Positions 31,762 through 40,349 are shown, counted from the stretch's first letter. The stretch: 48,806 nucleotides of DNA from an uncultured Oscillospiraceae bacterium (GCA_944385125.1 CALWVZ010000011.1:1-48806), one strand, 5' to 3'. Notes: generated by a model not told the origin, from the letters alone. Numbers and translations: made by a program.

Positions 31762-32174
31762 AATTCCAGTTCCTCCATAACGGCGGCAATATTCTCCGGC
31801 GTGGTCTCCAGCCGGAATATCTCGCTCCAGCTGTCGCTGTCCCAAAGCTCCGCATGGTTGTTGCAGCCCACCACAGTCACCGCTTTTGTCAGTCCTGCAT
31901 AGTCCCGCAGGTTCTGGGGGATCAGAGCCCGGCCCTGGCTGTCCAGCTCGCAGCGGGCGGCATGGGCAAAGAGGGGCCGCATCTTTCTCTGCTTCACATA
32001 GGGCATGGAGTTTACCTTATCGGAAAAGGCCTGCCAGTTCTCGCCGCTATAGGCGCAGAGGCAGCGGTCCATGGACAAGGTGATATAAAAAACTTCCCCC
32101 AGTTCGTCCCTGAGTTTTGCAGGGATGAACAGGCGTCCCTTGCTGTCAAGGGAATGCTGGTATTCACCTGTCAT
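31758..32174 (-). CDS. mraZ: Transcriptional regulator MraZ
   Basis: MraZ is a SpoVT/AbrB-like DNA-binding protein that controls the dcw promoter. The 138-residue product has the two-repeat structure: GEYQHSLDSKGRLFIPAKLRDEL and CELDSQGRALIPQNLRDYAGL. It opens the dcw cluster. GGAGG precedes ATG 32174. The promoter and three MraZ-type repeats lie just upstream, in agreement with autoregulation known from E. coli and Mycoplasma. The final codons contain the ribosome-binding site of rsmH. Confidence 0.96.
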   Translation of the reverse strand: MTGEYQHSLDSKGRLFIPAKLRDELGEVFYITLSMDRCLCAYSGENWQAFSDKVNSMPYVKQRKMRPLFAHAARCELDSQGRALIPQNLRDYAGLTKAVTVVGCNNHAELWDSDSWSEIFRLETTPENIAAVMEELEF

Positions 32175-32203
32175 GCACTTTGCCTCCTCTCAGTGGGAAA
32201 CAG

Positions 32204-32228
32204 CGCCATTTCTCCCCACTTTTAACCA
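32204..32228 (-). promoter_or_regulatory. MraZ-box: three TGGNN repeats at 10-base period
   Basis: Reading leftward: TGGTT (32228-32224), TGGGG (32218-32214), TGGCG (32208-32204), separated by five-base spacers. The E. coli MraZ operator is three TGGGN repeats with the same spacing. The box lies just after the predicted transcription start near 32234. Confidence 0.75.
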
Positions 32229-32240
32229 CTTCGCATTTAC

Positions 32241-32269
32241 ATTATAGGGGGCGCAAAAGGAAAAATCAA
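32241..32269 (-). promoter_or_regulatory. Promoter of mraZ and the dcw cluster
   Basis: Reading leftward: TTGATT (32269-32264), a 17-base spacer and a perfect TATAAT (32246-32241). Confidence 0.82.
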
Positions 32270-32325
32270 GTGAAACTTTTTGTTAAATTTTGACTTTTTC
32301 TTGCGTCATTTCTTCTAAAATGTGC

Positions 32326-32358
32326 AAAAAAACGCCGGACACAATATAGTGTCCGGCG
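32326..32358 (-). terminator. Terminator after the coiled-coil gene
   Basis: A 10-bp GC-rich stem (CGCCGGACAC, 32333-32342, with 32349-32358) and AATATA loop; on the minus strand seven T follow (32332-32326). It separates the uvrC-coaD group from the dcw promoter. Confidence 0.92.
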
Positions 32359-32394
32359 CCGGAACTTTCTATCCAATATGTAGTTTACGAGCCC

Positions 32395-32979
32395 TCACTC
32401 GTCGCTTCTGCGCTGCTCGATAATGATTTTGCCTCCGGCAGTTCTGGGCTGCTCCTGGCTCTGGATCTGGGGCTGCTCCTGCTGCTGAGGCTGGGGGGCG
32501 GCGGTTTTTTCCTTCACTCCCCCAAGGCTCCTGAAGGAGGACTGGGCCATCTGCACGGTGCTGAGGGCGCTGTTAAGATTTTCCACCGTCTGGCGGATTA
32601 TATCGTCCACATACTGGCTGGCCACACGGCGCAGCTCTTTGCTCTTGGCCTCCGCAGAAGAGAGCATCTCGCTGCTCTTGGCCTTGGCCACGCGGACGAT
32701 CTCCTGTTCCTCCACCATCATGCGGGCCTGTTCCTCTGCGTTTTTCCGCAGGGCCTCTGCCTCCCGCTTGGCATTACCTATAAATTCGTCTCTGGCGGCA
32801 ACCAGGCGCTGAGCTTCCGCCACGGAGCTGGGCAGGCTGGCCTTGATGTCGTTTATAAGCCCAACGGCTTTTTCCCGCTCGATTATGCACTTGTCGTTGC
32901 CCAGGGGCACGCCCCAGGCGTCGGTCACCATAGCGTACAGCATATCCAGCAGTTCAAGAACATCTCTGTTGCCATCCAT
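32395..32979 (-). CDS. Coiled-coil protein after coaD (ATPase-subunit-like annotation)
   Basis: The 194-residue soluble protein has an N-terminal region DVLELLDMLYAMVTDAWGVPLGNDKCIIEREKAVGLINDI, a long coiled coil (about 55-150, rich in Ala, Glu, Lys) and a Gln/Pro-rich tail. Similar genes beside coaD in Clostridia are often labelled V-type ATPase subunit H or ATPase by virtue of the coiled coil alone; no ATPase motif is visible. The arrangement is reminiscent of DivIVA/SepIVA-like scaffolds, but I do not assign a function. It starts one base after coaD ends, with GGAGG ten bases upstream, and is followed by a strong terminator. Confidence 0.75.
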   Translation of the reverse strand: MDGNRDVLELLDMLYAMVTDAWGVPLGNDKCIIEREKAVGLINDIKASLPSSVAEAQRLVAARDEFIGNAKREAEALRKNAEEQARMMVEEQEIVRVAKAKSSEMLSSAEAKSKELRRVASQYVDDIIRQTVENLNSALSTVQMAQSSFRSLGGVKEKTAAPQPQQQEQPQIQSQEQPRTAGGKIIIEQRRSDE

Positions 32980-32980
32980 T

Positions 32981-33475
32981 TCAGCGCATCCTCCATTGCT
33001 TGGCTTTCTCTCTTATATCATCAATTATCTCGTCAGGCACCAGGCCCTTCAAATCTCCGTCATATCTGGCCATTTCCCGCACCACCGAGGAGCTGAGGAA
33101 GGTGTATTTCCCGCTGGAGGTGAGAAACATCGTCTCCATCTCCGGGTTGATCTTCTTATTGATAAGGTTCATCTGGAACTCATATTCAAAGTCCGAGGCG
33201 GCCCTCAGTCCCTTCACCACAACGGCCCCGTCGAACTGTCTTGCATATTCTGCAAGGAGGCCTGATGAACTGTCCACCGTCACGTTCGGGTATTTTGCCA
33301 CTACTCTTCTTACCATATCCAGCCGCTCCTCCACGGTAAACATGGGGGAGGTCTTGCTGGAATTATACATCACACACACCACCACCCGGTCGAATATGCG
33401 GCTGGTGCGGCGAATTATATTCAGATGACCGAGAGTTATGGGGTCAAAGCTGCCGGGACAGATAGCGATCGACAT
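32981..33475 (-). CDS. coaD: Phosphopantetheine adenylyltransferase
   Basis: CoaD makes dephospho-CoA from 4'-phosphopantetheine and ATP. The 164-residue nucleotidyltransferase begins MSIAICPGSFDPITLGHLNII, with the T/HxGH motif (TLGH). The usual family blocks GLLAEYARQ, VVKGLRAASDFEYEFQMNLIN and the ISSSxVRE-like FLSSSVVREMA are present. It overlaps rsmD by one base (TGATG), a common rsmD-coaD arrangement. Confidence 0.97.
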   Translation of the reverse strand: MSIAICPGSFDPITLGHLNIIRRTSRIFDRVVVCVMYNSSKTSPMFTVEERLDMVRRVVAKYPNVTVDSSSGLLAEYARQFDGAVVVKGLRAASDFEYEFQMNLINKKINPEMETMFLTSSGKYTFLSSSVVREMARYDGDLKGLVPDEIIDDIREKAKQWRMR

Positions 33476-34014
33476 CAGTTTGTCTCCTTGATATACAGAG
33501 TCAGTTTTACCCGGCCGTAGTTGTATTCCTTTCGCTTCCTGTAGGGAGGACGCATTTCCGGGAGAGTATTTTCTCTGCGTGATTCGCAGACTATTATACC
33601 ACCATCCGACAATATGTCAACGGAATTGATGGTTTCCAGCACGCTTTGGTAAAGCTGGGAATCATAGGGAGGGTCCACAAAAATCAGGTCGAAGCTGCCG
33701 CAGCCACTTAAAAAACTTATGGCGTCCTGCTGCAGCACTGTGGCGGTAAAGCCGCAGTTTTTCAGATTTTCCCGTACTATCTTCACTGCCTCCCGGCTCT
33801 CGTCGGTAAACACGGCGCTCTCTGCCCCCCGGCTCAGGCACTCTATACCCAACTGGCCGGTGCCGGCAAAGAGGTCCAGCACCCGGCGTCCCTCTATATC
33901 GAACTGGATGATATTGAACAGGGACTCCTTCACATTGTCTGTTGTGGGGCGGATATCGTAATTATCCGGGGTCTTAAGTTTCCTGCCCCGGGCCAGGCCG
34001 CTTATCACTCTCAT
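33475..34014 (-). CDS. rsmD: 16S rRNA (guanine(966)-N(2))-methyltransferase
   Basis: RsmD methylates G966 of 16S rRNA during small-subunit assembly. The 179-residue Rossmann enzyme starts MRVISGLARGRKL and has RPTTDNVKESLFNI, the SAM loop VLDLFAGTGQLGIECLSRGA and the N6/N2-type catalytic motif FVDPPY. It overlaps uvrC by four bases (ATGA) and coaD by one, so the three are tightly coupled. Confidence 0.96.
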   Translation of the reverse strand: MRVISGLARGRKLKTPDNYDIRPTTDNVKESLFNIIQFDIEGRRVLDLFAGTGQLGIECLSRGAESAVFTDESREAVKIVRENLKNCGFTATVLQQDAISFLSGCGSFDLIFVDPPYDSQLYQSVLETINSVDILSDGGIIVCESRRENTLPEMRPPYRKRKEYNYGRVKLTLYIKETN

Positions 34015-35831
34015 TTGTCTGTCTCCTTCCCGCTGTGGAAGTAGTCGTACACCGCCTGGGCGGTATTCCTGGGCACTACCAGCTTCAGCTGCTCCAGGCT
34101 TGCCTCCCTAATGGCCTTCACGGACTTAAAATACTTTATCAGTTCATTTCTCCGCTTGTCTCCCACGCCGGGTATCTTGTCCAAGGTGGAGCCGTAGCTC
34201 TCGCTTCTCAGCGAACGCTGGTACTCTATGGCAAAGCGGTGGGTCTCCTCCTGGATGCCGCCTATAAGGGAAAACACCGCCTGGTTCTGGCTGATGCCTA
34301 TCTCCTGGCCTTCCGGGCTTATGAGGGCCCGGGTGCGGTGCCGGTCATCCTTCACCATGCCGAAGGTGGGCACATAGAGCCCCAGGTCCCGCTGGGCCTG
34401 CACAGCCACGGCGGCATGGGTGTCCCCGCCGTCGATGAGCAGCAGCTCCGGCAGAGGGGCAAAGCGCTCGTCCCCCTCCGCATAGTGCTTGAATCTGCGG
34501 TACACCGCCTGGTACATGCTGGCATAGTCGTCCTGCATCTCCAGGTCCCGGATACGGAATTTCCTGTAGGCCTTCTTCAAGGGCCTGCCCTCCACATGCA
34601 CCGTCATGGCCGCCACGATGCCCGTAGAGCCCAGGTTGGAGATGTCGAAGGCCTCTATCCGCTGGGGGAACTCGTCCAGCTCCAGGGTCTTTTGCAGCCA
34701 CTCCAGAGTCTTGGAGCGGCGCTGGGCGGCGGTAGTGCGCCGCTGTATCTCTTCCCGGGCATTGAGGGCGGCGCTCTCTATAAGGCGCATCCGCTCCCCC
34801 CGCTGGGGCGTCTCGATATATATCCTCCGGCCGGAGCACTGGCTCAGCAGCTCCTCCAGGTCCTCCCGGTCCTCTATCTTGCAGGGCAGCAGAATGGACT
34901 TGGGCCAGCCTCCCCTGTGGGCGGTATAGTACTGGCGCACCAGGTCGGAGACAGCCTCGCTGTCATCTTCCAGGGGCTCGTCCATCATCTCCGTGTCCTT
35001 GCCTACCAAGTCCCCGTTTACAAAGTGCAGCACGGTAAAGCAGCTCTTTGCTCCACGGCAGAAGCCTATGGCGTCGGTATCGGCAAAGGCGGTGGCTATG
35101 ACCCGCTGGCGGTTGGAGAGGTTCTCCACAGCCCGGAGCCGGTCCCGAAACTCCGCAGCCTTCTCAAAGCGCAGCTCTTCCGCCGCCTGCTCCATCTGAG
35201 CTCTCAGCTCCTCCATGAGCTCTTCGCCCTTGCCCTCCAGTATCTGGGCGGCCTGCATGGTCCGGCGGCGGTAGTCCTGGGCGTCGCTGTCCTTCAGGCA
35301 CCAGCCCAGGCAGCTGCCCATGTGGTAGTTCAGGCAGGGCCTCTCCTTGCCTATGTCCCGGGGGAACTTACGGGAGCAGTCCGGCAGCAGCAGAGCTTTG
35401 CTGATGGTGCTTATCACGTTCCGGCTCTGGCTGCGCCCCCCAAAGGGTCCGAAATATTTTGCCCCGTCCTTCAGCGCCTTGTTGGACAGGCTCATGGAGG
35501 GGTACTCCTCCCGCAGGTCCATGCGAATGAAGGGGTAGCCCTTGTCGTCCTTCAGCAGGATATTGTAGCGTGGCTTGTGCCGCTTTATCAGGGAGTTTTC
35601 CAGCACCAGGGCCTCAAACTCGCTGCCGGCCACAATGACGTTGAAGTCCGCCACCTTGTCTACCATGGCCTGCACCTTGGGCAGGTGCTCCCCGTGGAAA
35701 TAACTGCTGACCCTGTTTTTCAGTTTTTTGGCCTTGCCCACATATATGACCTGGCTCTTGTCATCCAGCATGATATACACGCCGGGGAGCAGGGGCAGAT
35801 TATTGGCTTTTTCTCTCAGGGTTTCCAGCAT
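34011..35831 (-). CDS. uvrC: Excinuclease ABC subunit C
   Basis: UvrC makes the two incisions around DNA lesions in nucleotide excision repair. The 606-residue protein has an N-terminal GIY-YIG nuclease (about 13-95: LPGVYIMLDD..VIYVGKAKKLKNRVSSYF), Cys-containing CLNYHMGSCLGWC, a UVR domain (about 205-240), the RNase H-like C-terminal nuclease with FDISNLGSTGIVAAMTV and LLIDGG, and tandem HhH motifs near the end (LDKIPGVGDKRRNELIKYF). Its length is typical. The start lies 12 bases after the DMT transporter stop. uvrA/uvrB are not in the window. Confidence 0.97.
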   Translation of the reverse strand: MLETLREKANNLPLLPGVYIMLDDKSQVIYVGKAKKLKNRVSSYFHGEHLPKVQAMVDKVADFNVIVAGSEFEALVLENSLIKRHKPRYNILLKDDKGYPFIRMDLREEYPSMSLSNKALKDGAKYFGPFGGRSQSRNVISTISKALLLPDCSRKFPRDIGKERPCLNYHMGSCLGWCLKDSDAQDYRRRTMQAAQILEGKGEELMEELRAQMEQAAEELRFEKAAEFRDRLRAVENLSNRQRVIATAFADTDAIGFCRGAKSCFTVLHFVNGDLVGKDTEMMDEPLEDDSEAVSDLVRQYYTAHRGGWPKSILLPCKIEDREDLEELLSQCSGRRIYIETPQRGERMRLIESAALNAREEIQRRTTAAQRRSKTLEWLQKTLELDEFPQRIEAFDISNLGSTGIVAAMTVHVEGRPLKKAYRKFRIRDLEMQDDYASMYQAVYRRFKHYAEGDERFAPLPELLLIDGGDTHAAVAVQAQRDLGLYVPTFGMVKDDRHRTRALISPEGQEIGISQNQAVFSLIGGIQEETHRFAIEYQRSLRSESYGSTLDKIPGVGDKRRNELIKYFKSVKAIREASLEQLKLVVPRNTAQAVYDYFHSGKETDK

Positions 35832-35843
35832 TATGTTAACCTC

Positions 35844-36731
35844 TTATTGATTATGTAAACCTGGCTCTCCGGCAGGCGCTGCGGTTTCCTCCGCACTTTT
35901 CTCCTGGCCGAAGATGCACCAGAGGGTGATGGAGACCACAACGATGACGCCGCCTATAAGGGCGAAGATGCCGGGGCGCTCCCCGTCGAATATAAGCACC
36001 CAGACAGGGTTGAGCAGAGGCTCGGCAGCTCCCAGCAGGCAGCAGGCAAGAGGCGGGCAGTACTTGGAGGACTCCACGTACAGCACATAGGAGATGCCCA
36101 ACTGGAACACGCCAAGGATAAGGATGGACAGAGTGGATACCAGGGTGAACTCCGGCCTTGTGGCTATGACGAAGGGCATGCCCACCAGGAAGGTGAGGCT
36201 CTGGCCTATCAGGATGCCGGAAAAACGCTGCTCCCCCTCCAGCTCTCCCACAGCCATGAACATCCCAGCCATGAACATGCCTGCGGCAATGGCCACAAAG
36301 TTGCCCAGGATATAGCCGGGCTGAAGCTGGTCGAAGAAGAACAGGGCGATTCCCGCCAGGGTGAAGCACACCACCAGGGCGTCGCTGCGGCGTATACGTT
36401 TTTTCAGGATAAGGGCTGAAAAGATGACGATGAACACCGGGGAGGTGAATTGCAGAACGATGGCATTGGCGGCGGTGGTCAGTTTATTTGCCACGGCAAA
36501 ACAGGTGTACACGCAGGCTGTAAACACGCCGGTTATGACCGTGCGGCGGTTGATGATGATATGCATGCCCTTTATAAGGATGTAGGCGGCAATGGTGAGC
36601 CCGGCTATAAGGCTCCTCAGGCCCGCCACGGCAAAACCGTTCCAGGGCAGCAGCTTCATGAATATGCCGGCCATGCTCCACAGGGTGGCGCATATGAGCA
36701 TCTCTATTATTGCTAAGTTTTCCTTTTTCAT
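35844..36731 (-). CDS. DMT-superfamily (EamA) transporter
   Basis: The 295-residue membrane protein has about ten hydrophobic helices arranged as two EamA repeats (about 5-135 and 150-280). MSICATLWSM-like LICATLWSMAGIFMKLLPWNG and NAIVLQFTSPVFIVIFSALILKKRI are typical of repeat 1, with GAAEPLLNPVWVLIFDGERPG in repeat 2. Members export or import metabolites or amino acids; the substrate cannot be told. The C-terminal tail is Ala/Glu-rich. It begins the leftward group with uvrC-rsmD-coaD, but the only element upstream is the HPr terminator; no promoter is seen in the 33-base gap. Confidence 0.88.
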   Translation of the reverse strand: MKKENLAIIEMLICATLWSMAGIFMKLLPWNGFAVAGLRSLIAGLTIAAYILIKGMHIIINRRTVITGVFTACVYTCFAVANKLTTAANAIVLQFTSPVFIVIFSALILKKRIRRSDALVVCFTLAGIALFFFDQLQPGYILGNFVAIAAGMFMAGMFMAVGELEGEQRFSGILIGQSLTFLVGMPFVIATRPEFTLVSTLSILILGVFQLGISYVLYVESSKYCPPLACCLLGAAEPLLNPVWVLIFDGERPGIFALIGGVIVVVSITLWCIFGQEKSAEETAAPAGEPGLHNQ

Positions 36732-36763
36732 TTCCTCATCTCCACAGAGCGGCGGGGCCCTAC

Positions 36764-36798
36764 AAAAACAGGCGCGTGCTTAACACGCGCCTGTTTTT
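36764..36798 (-). terminator. Terminator after the second HPr gene
   Basis: A 15-bp stem (36764-36778 with 36784-36798) with a CTTAA loop. Reading leftward, it ends CCTGTTTTTG. It lies 15 bases after the HPr stop. Confidence 0.9.
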
Positions 36799-36813
36799 TA
36801 TCTGTTGGCCAGA

Positions 36814-37077
36814 TCACTCATTGAAATCGGAATCAATGAGCTCGGACAATGTTGCAATGGCCGCATCCTCATCAGCGCCGTCGGCAATGATGTTGATGGT
36901 CGTTCCCTTGACGATACCCAGTGAAAGCACGCCCAGGAGGCTCTTTGCATTCACACGTCTCTCTTCCTTCTCCACCCAGATGCTGCTCTTAAACTCGTTG
37001 GCTTTCTGAATGAAGAAAGTCGCTGGCCGGGCATGAAGACCTACCTGATTCTTGATGACTACTTCTTTGGTTATCAT
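36814..37077 (-). CDS. ptsH: HPr phosphocarrier with regulatory Ser46
   Basis: The 87-residue HPr has His15 in VGLHARPAT and Ser46 in AKSLLGVLSLGI, the HPr kinase target, and so could serve both sugar transport and CcpA-dependent regulation. A Crh role is unlikely because His15 is kept. ATG 37077 (MITKEVVIK) is chosen because AAGGAG lies eight bases upstream; the in-frame GTG at 37086 overlaps that site. It is a single-gene unit with its own promoter and terminator, between mutS2 and the DMT-uvrC group, about 22 kb away from ptsI. Confidence 0.95.
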   Translation of the reverse strand: MITKEVVIKNQVGLHARPATFFIQKANEFKSSIWVEKEERRVNAKSLLGVLSLGIVKGTTINIIADGADEDAAIATLSELIDSDFNE

Positions 37078-37115
37078 ACTTGCCACTCCTTATTTCATAA
37101 CGATATTGCCAGTTT

Positions 37116-37144
37116 AATTTATCAAATTTTGACCAAATCGTCAA
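37116..37144 (-). promoter_or_regulatory. Promoter of the second HPr gene
   Basis: Reading leftward: TTGACG (37144-37139), a 17-base spacer and TAAATT (37121-37116). Confidence 0.7.
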
Positions 37145-37200
37145 CAGCTTTCAGTGCTTTCAGTATTTTCACCATTTATTTTTCACCGCTGCGCCAATTT

Positions 37201-39576
37201 TTATTTAAGTTCGACAACAGTGACTCCCGCCTCTCCCTCGCCAAATCTTCCCAGGCGGAAGGATTTTACGCTTTTATTTTTCTTCAGCATCTGCTGCACG
37301 GCAGCTCTCAATGCCCCCGTTCCCTTGCCGTGGATGATGGTGACGGTTTTCAGCTTACCCATGACGGCGCTGTCGATATACCGCTCCGCCGCCAGTACGC
37401 CTTCCAGGCTCTCCATGCCCCGGATATCCAGCTCCGAGGGCACGGCGGCAGTGCGCAGCTGAGCCGGGGCGGCTTTCGGGGCGCTCTTTGCCTTGGCGGC
37501 GCTCTGGCCCTCCAGCAGCAGCACCTCGTCCTCCTTGGCGCTTACGTTCATTATACCAGCCCGCAGGCTGAGAACTCTGTCGGAAGAGATGGAGAGCACC
37601 TCAGCTTTTATGCCCATGGACTTTATCTGCACCGTATCCCCCACTTTTACCGGTCTGGAGGACTTCTTCTCCGGCAGCTTCTCCACATCGTCCTTTTTCA
37701 GGGCCTCTTCCGAGAGGTTCAGCTTCCGGCGCAGCTGGGAGCGGGCCTGGTTTATCTGCTGCACATCCTCCTGCTCGTTGGCCTTTTTCCGCATATCGTC
37801 CAGCTCCCGGAACACCTCTTCCGCAGTGTCCCTGGCCTCCTGGATAATGCGCTCCGCCTCCCGGCGGGACTTGATATCCGCCTTGTCCAGGCGCACCTCC
37901 AGCTCCGCTTTCAAAAAGGCTGCTTTCTTTGCGCTCTCCTGGGCCTCCCGGAGCTTTGCCGCCGCCTCGTTCCTGTCCTTCTCCAGCAGCAGCCGGGTCT
38001 GTTCCAGCTTCTCTATGGTGGCCTCAAAGCTGGCGCTGTCACTGCTCACCCGGTTCCTGGCATCCTCTATTATATCCTCCCCCAGGCCCAGGCGCCGGGA
38101 GATGGCAAAGGCGTTGGACTTGCCGGGTATGCCCACCAGCAGGTGGTAAGTGGGCCGGAGAGTCTCCACGTCGAATTCACAGGAGGCGTTCTGTACCCCC
38201 GCCTCGTTGGTGGCATAGACCTTCAGCTCCGCATAGTGGGTGGTGGCGGCTATCATCGCCCCTTTCCGGCGGCAATACTCTATTATTGCCACCGCCAGAG
38301 CCGCCCCCTCCGTGGGGTCTGTGCCCGCCCCCAGCTCGTCAAAGAGGATGAGGGAGCTGTCGTCACATTCGGATATTATGTTAACTATATTGCTCATATG
38401 GGCGGAGAAGGTGGAGAGGTTCTGCTCTATGCTCTGCTCGTCGCCTATATCCGCCAGGATGTGGCTGAACACCGGGAGATTGCTGCCGTCGTCGGCGGGG
38501 ATATGGAGGCCGCACTGGTTCATGGCGGCCAGCAGGCCTATGGTCTTGATGGACACGGTCTTGCCGCCGGTGTTGGGGCCGGTTATCACCAGGGTATCGA
38601 AGCTGTCCCCCAGTTCCAGGCTGATGGGCACCGCCTTGGCCTGGTCCAGCAGGGGGTGCCGGGCCCGGCGCAGGACTATGCCTTTGCCCTCCATAGAAGG
38701 GCTCTGGCAGTTGAGCTTATAGGAGAGCTTGGCCTTGGCAAAGATAAGGTCCAGGCGCACCAGTATCTCAAAGTCCGAGGAGATGTCGTCCCGGTGCTCG
38801 GCGCAGTCAGCGGAGAGCTCCGCCAGGATGCGCTCTATCTCCAGCTTCTCCTTGGCGGAGAGCTCCCGCAGCTCGTTGTTGGCTTTCACCGCCGCCATGG
38901 GCTCGATGAACAAAGTGGCTCCCGAGGCGGAGATATCATGGACCAAACCGGGGACAGCGCCCTTGTGCTCCGCCTTTACCGGCACCACATATCTGTCCTG
39001 GCGCATGGTGATTATGGGCTCCTGCAATACCTTGGCATAGCTGGGAGAGGAGATGAGCTTTTGCAGGCTGTCTCTTGCCCGGGCGGCGGCCGCCCGCATC
39101 TGGCGGCGGATATTGGCCAGCTCCGGGCTGGCTCCGTCGGCTATCTCGTCCTCGCCGCTGATGGAGGTCGTTATCTTCTCCTCCAAAAACTTATTGGCAT
39201 GGAGGGCATAGAAGAGGTGGTCGATGGGGGTCTTGCCCACGCTGTCCTCGGCTATATAGCCCCGCACCAGCCGGGCGCACTGGAGCACCCGGGCGATATC
39301 CAGCAGCTCCCGGGTATTCAGGGCTCCCCCCAGGTCAGCCCGGGCCAGGGAGGCTCTCACGTCTTTGACCCCGGAAAAGCTGGGGCTGCCCCGAACCACC
39401 ATCATGGTCTTGGCGGCGCCGGTCTCCTCCTGGCGGCGGCGCACAGTGGCGGCGTCGGTGGAGGGACTCAGCTCCCGGGCCTGTTCCTTGGCAGTGTCCC
39501 CCACGGCTTCCGCCGCCAGCATATCCAGCACGGCGGGCAGCTCCAGAGTCACTAGGGATTTTTCAAAAAAACTCAT
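37201..39576 (-). CDS. mutS2: MutS2 endonuclease/ribosome rescue protein
   Basis: The 791-residue protein has the MutS core helices, the ABC ATPase domain with VITGPNTGGKTVSIKTIGL (Walker A), ILADIGDEQSIEQNLSTFSAHM, SLILFDELGAGTDPTEGAAL (Walker B) and TTHYAELK, a coiled-coil linker (about 510-630), and a C-terminal Smr domain beginning ELDIRGMESLEGVLAAERYID, with HGKGTGALR. Homologues suppress recombination or split stalled ribosomes. It lacks the MutS mismatch domain. It follows recO by 13 bases and ends the yqfC-led group. Confidence 0.97.
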   Translation of the reverse strand: MSFFEKSLVTLELPAVLDMLAAEAVGDTAKEQARELSPSTDAATVRRRQEETGAAKTMMVVRGSPSFSGVKDVRASLARADLGGALNTRELLDIARVLQCARLVRGYIAEDSVGKTPIDHLFYALHANKFLEEKITTSISGEDEIADGASPELANIRRQMRAAAARARDSLQKLISSPSYAKVLQEPIITMRQDRYVVPVKAEHKGAVPGLVHDISASGATLFIEPMAAVKANNELRELSAKEKLEIERILAELSADCAEHRDDISSDFEILVRLDLIFAKAKLSYKLNCQSPSMEGKGIVLRRARHPLLDQAKAVPISLELGDSFDTLVITGPNTGGKTVSIKTIGLLAAMNQCGLHIPADDGSNLPVFSHILADIGDEQSIEQNLSTFSAHMSNIVNIISECDDSSLILFDELGAGTDPTEGAALAVAIIEYCRRKGAMIAATTHYAELKVYATNEAGVQNASCEFDVETLRPTYHLLVGIPGKSNAFAISRRLGLGEDIIEDARNRVSSDSASFEATIEKLEQTRLLLEKDRNEAAAKLREAQESAKKAAFLKAELEVRLDKADIKSRREAERIIQEARDTAEEVFRELDDMRKKANEQEDVQQINQARSQLRRKLNLSEEALKKDDVEKLPEKKSSRPVKVGDTVQIKSMGIKAEVLSISSDRVLSLRAGIMNVSAKEDEVLLLEGQSAAKAKSAPKAAPAQLRTAAVPSELDIRGMESLEGVLAAERYIDSAVMGKLKTVTIIHGKGTGALRAAVQQMLKKNKSVKSFRLGRFGEGEAGVTVVELK

Positions 39577-39589
39577 GGCAGTGTACCTT

Positions 39590-40336
39590 TTATCTTATAC
39601 GTATATTTTTCCAGTAGTTCAGGGTATGGAACTGGCGCTCCGTCTGAGCCAGCAGGTATCTTTCCGCAGCGGAACTCAGCCGCTCCAGGGCCGTTTCTGA
39701 AAGCCGGAAGGAAAATAGCTGTTTTGCCGGGGCGGAGGCGATATAACGCAGGGCTCTCAGGGAGTCCGGGCAGAGCCGGGCGTAGTCCCCCTTCCCGCCG
39801 TCACAGCGGCGGCAGCACACGAAGCCCTCATACAGCTTCAACACCGGCTCTTCAGGCTCTTCAGCCCCGCAGACACGGCAGCTTTTCAGCTCCGGCTCGT
39901 AGCCCGCAAGACACATCAGCCGCAGTTCAAAGGCGGCTTTTATCTGCTCCGGGCTGTACAACCTGTTGCTGAGGGCGTAGAGAGAGTTCAGGCCCAGCTG
40001 CAAAAGAGCCGGGTCCGGCTGGTCCTCCACGCTGAGGGACTCCAGGCATTCGGCAAAATAGCAGCCCAGGGCAAAGTTTTCCATATCTGCCCGCAGCCCG
40101 GTGAAGGGCTCCTTTATCACCGCCTCGTTCACTGTCCACTTCCCCCGATTCCCAAAGAGGGTCAGCTCCGAGTAGGTGAGCTGCTGGGTGGCGGCGGCCA
40201 TGCGGCTGCCCTTCCTGAGGGCTCCCCGGGCCTTCACGCTTATCTTGCCCTCGGTGGAAGTAAGCAGGGTAAGGATGCGGTCGGCCTCCTTATAACGCAC
40301 TTCCCTCAGCACCAGGGCGTTTGTTGTCGTAAACAT
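39590..40336 (-). CDS. recO: DNA repair protein RecO
   Basis: RecO anneals strands and loads RecA together with RecR. The 248-residue protein has the N-terminal OB fold (TTNALVLREVRYKEADRILTLLTSTEGKISVKARGALRKGSRM) and a central zinc site CRVCGAEEPE...CCRRC. The gene starts just after yqzL, with GAGAGGGG next to the yqzL stop. Era, YqzL and RecO are adjacent in B. subtilis too. Confidence 0.95.
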   Translation of the reverse strand: MFTTTNALVLREVRYKEADRILTLLTSTEGKISVKARGALRKGSRMAAATQQLTYSELTLFGNRGKWTVNEAVIKEPFTGLRADMENFALGCYFAECLESLSVEDQPDPALLQLGLNSLYALSNRLYSPEQIKAAFELRLMCLAGYEPELKSCRVCGAEEPEEPVLKLYEGFVCCRRCDGGKGDYARLCPDSLRALRYIASAPAKQLFSFRLSETALERLSSAAERYLLAQTERQFHTLNYWKNIRIR

Positions 40337-40349
40337 CTATGTACCCCTC

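Noticed and set aside
37033..39555. 840-codon plus-strand ORF opposite mutS2
   Set aside because: It mirrors a recognised gene in the opposite strand, has low-complexity His/Gly/Leu-rich content and no ribosome-binding site. Long antisense frames arise from the GC-rich third codon positions.
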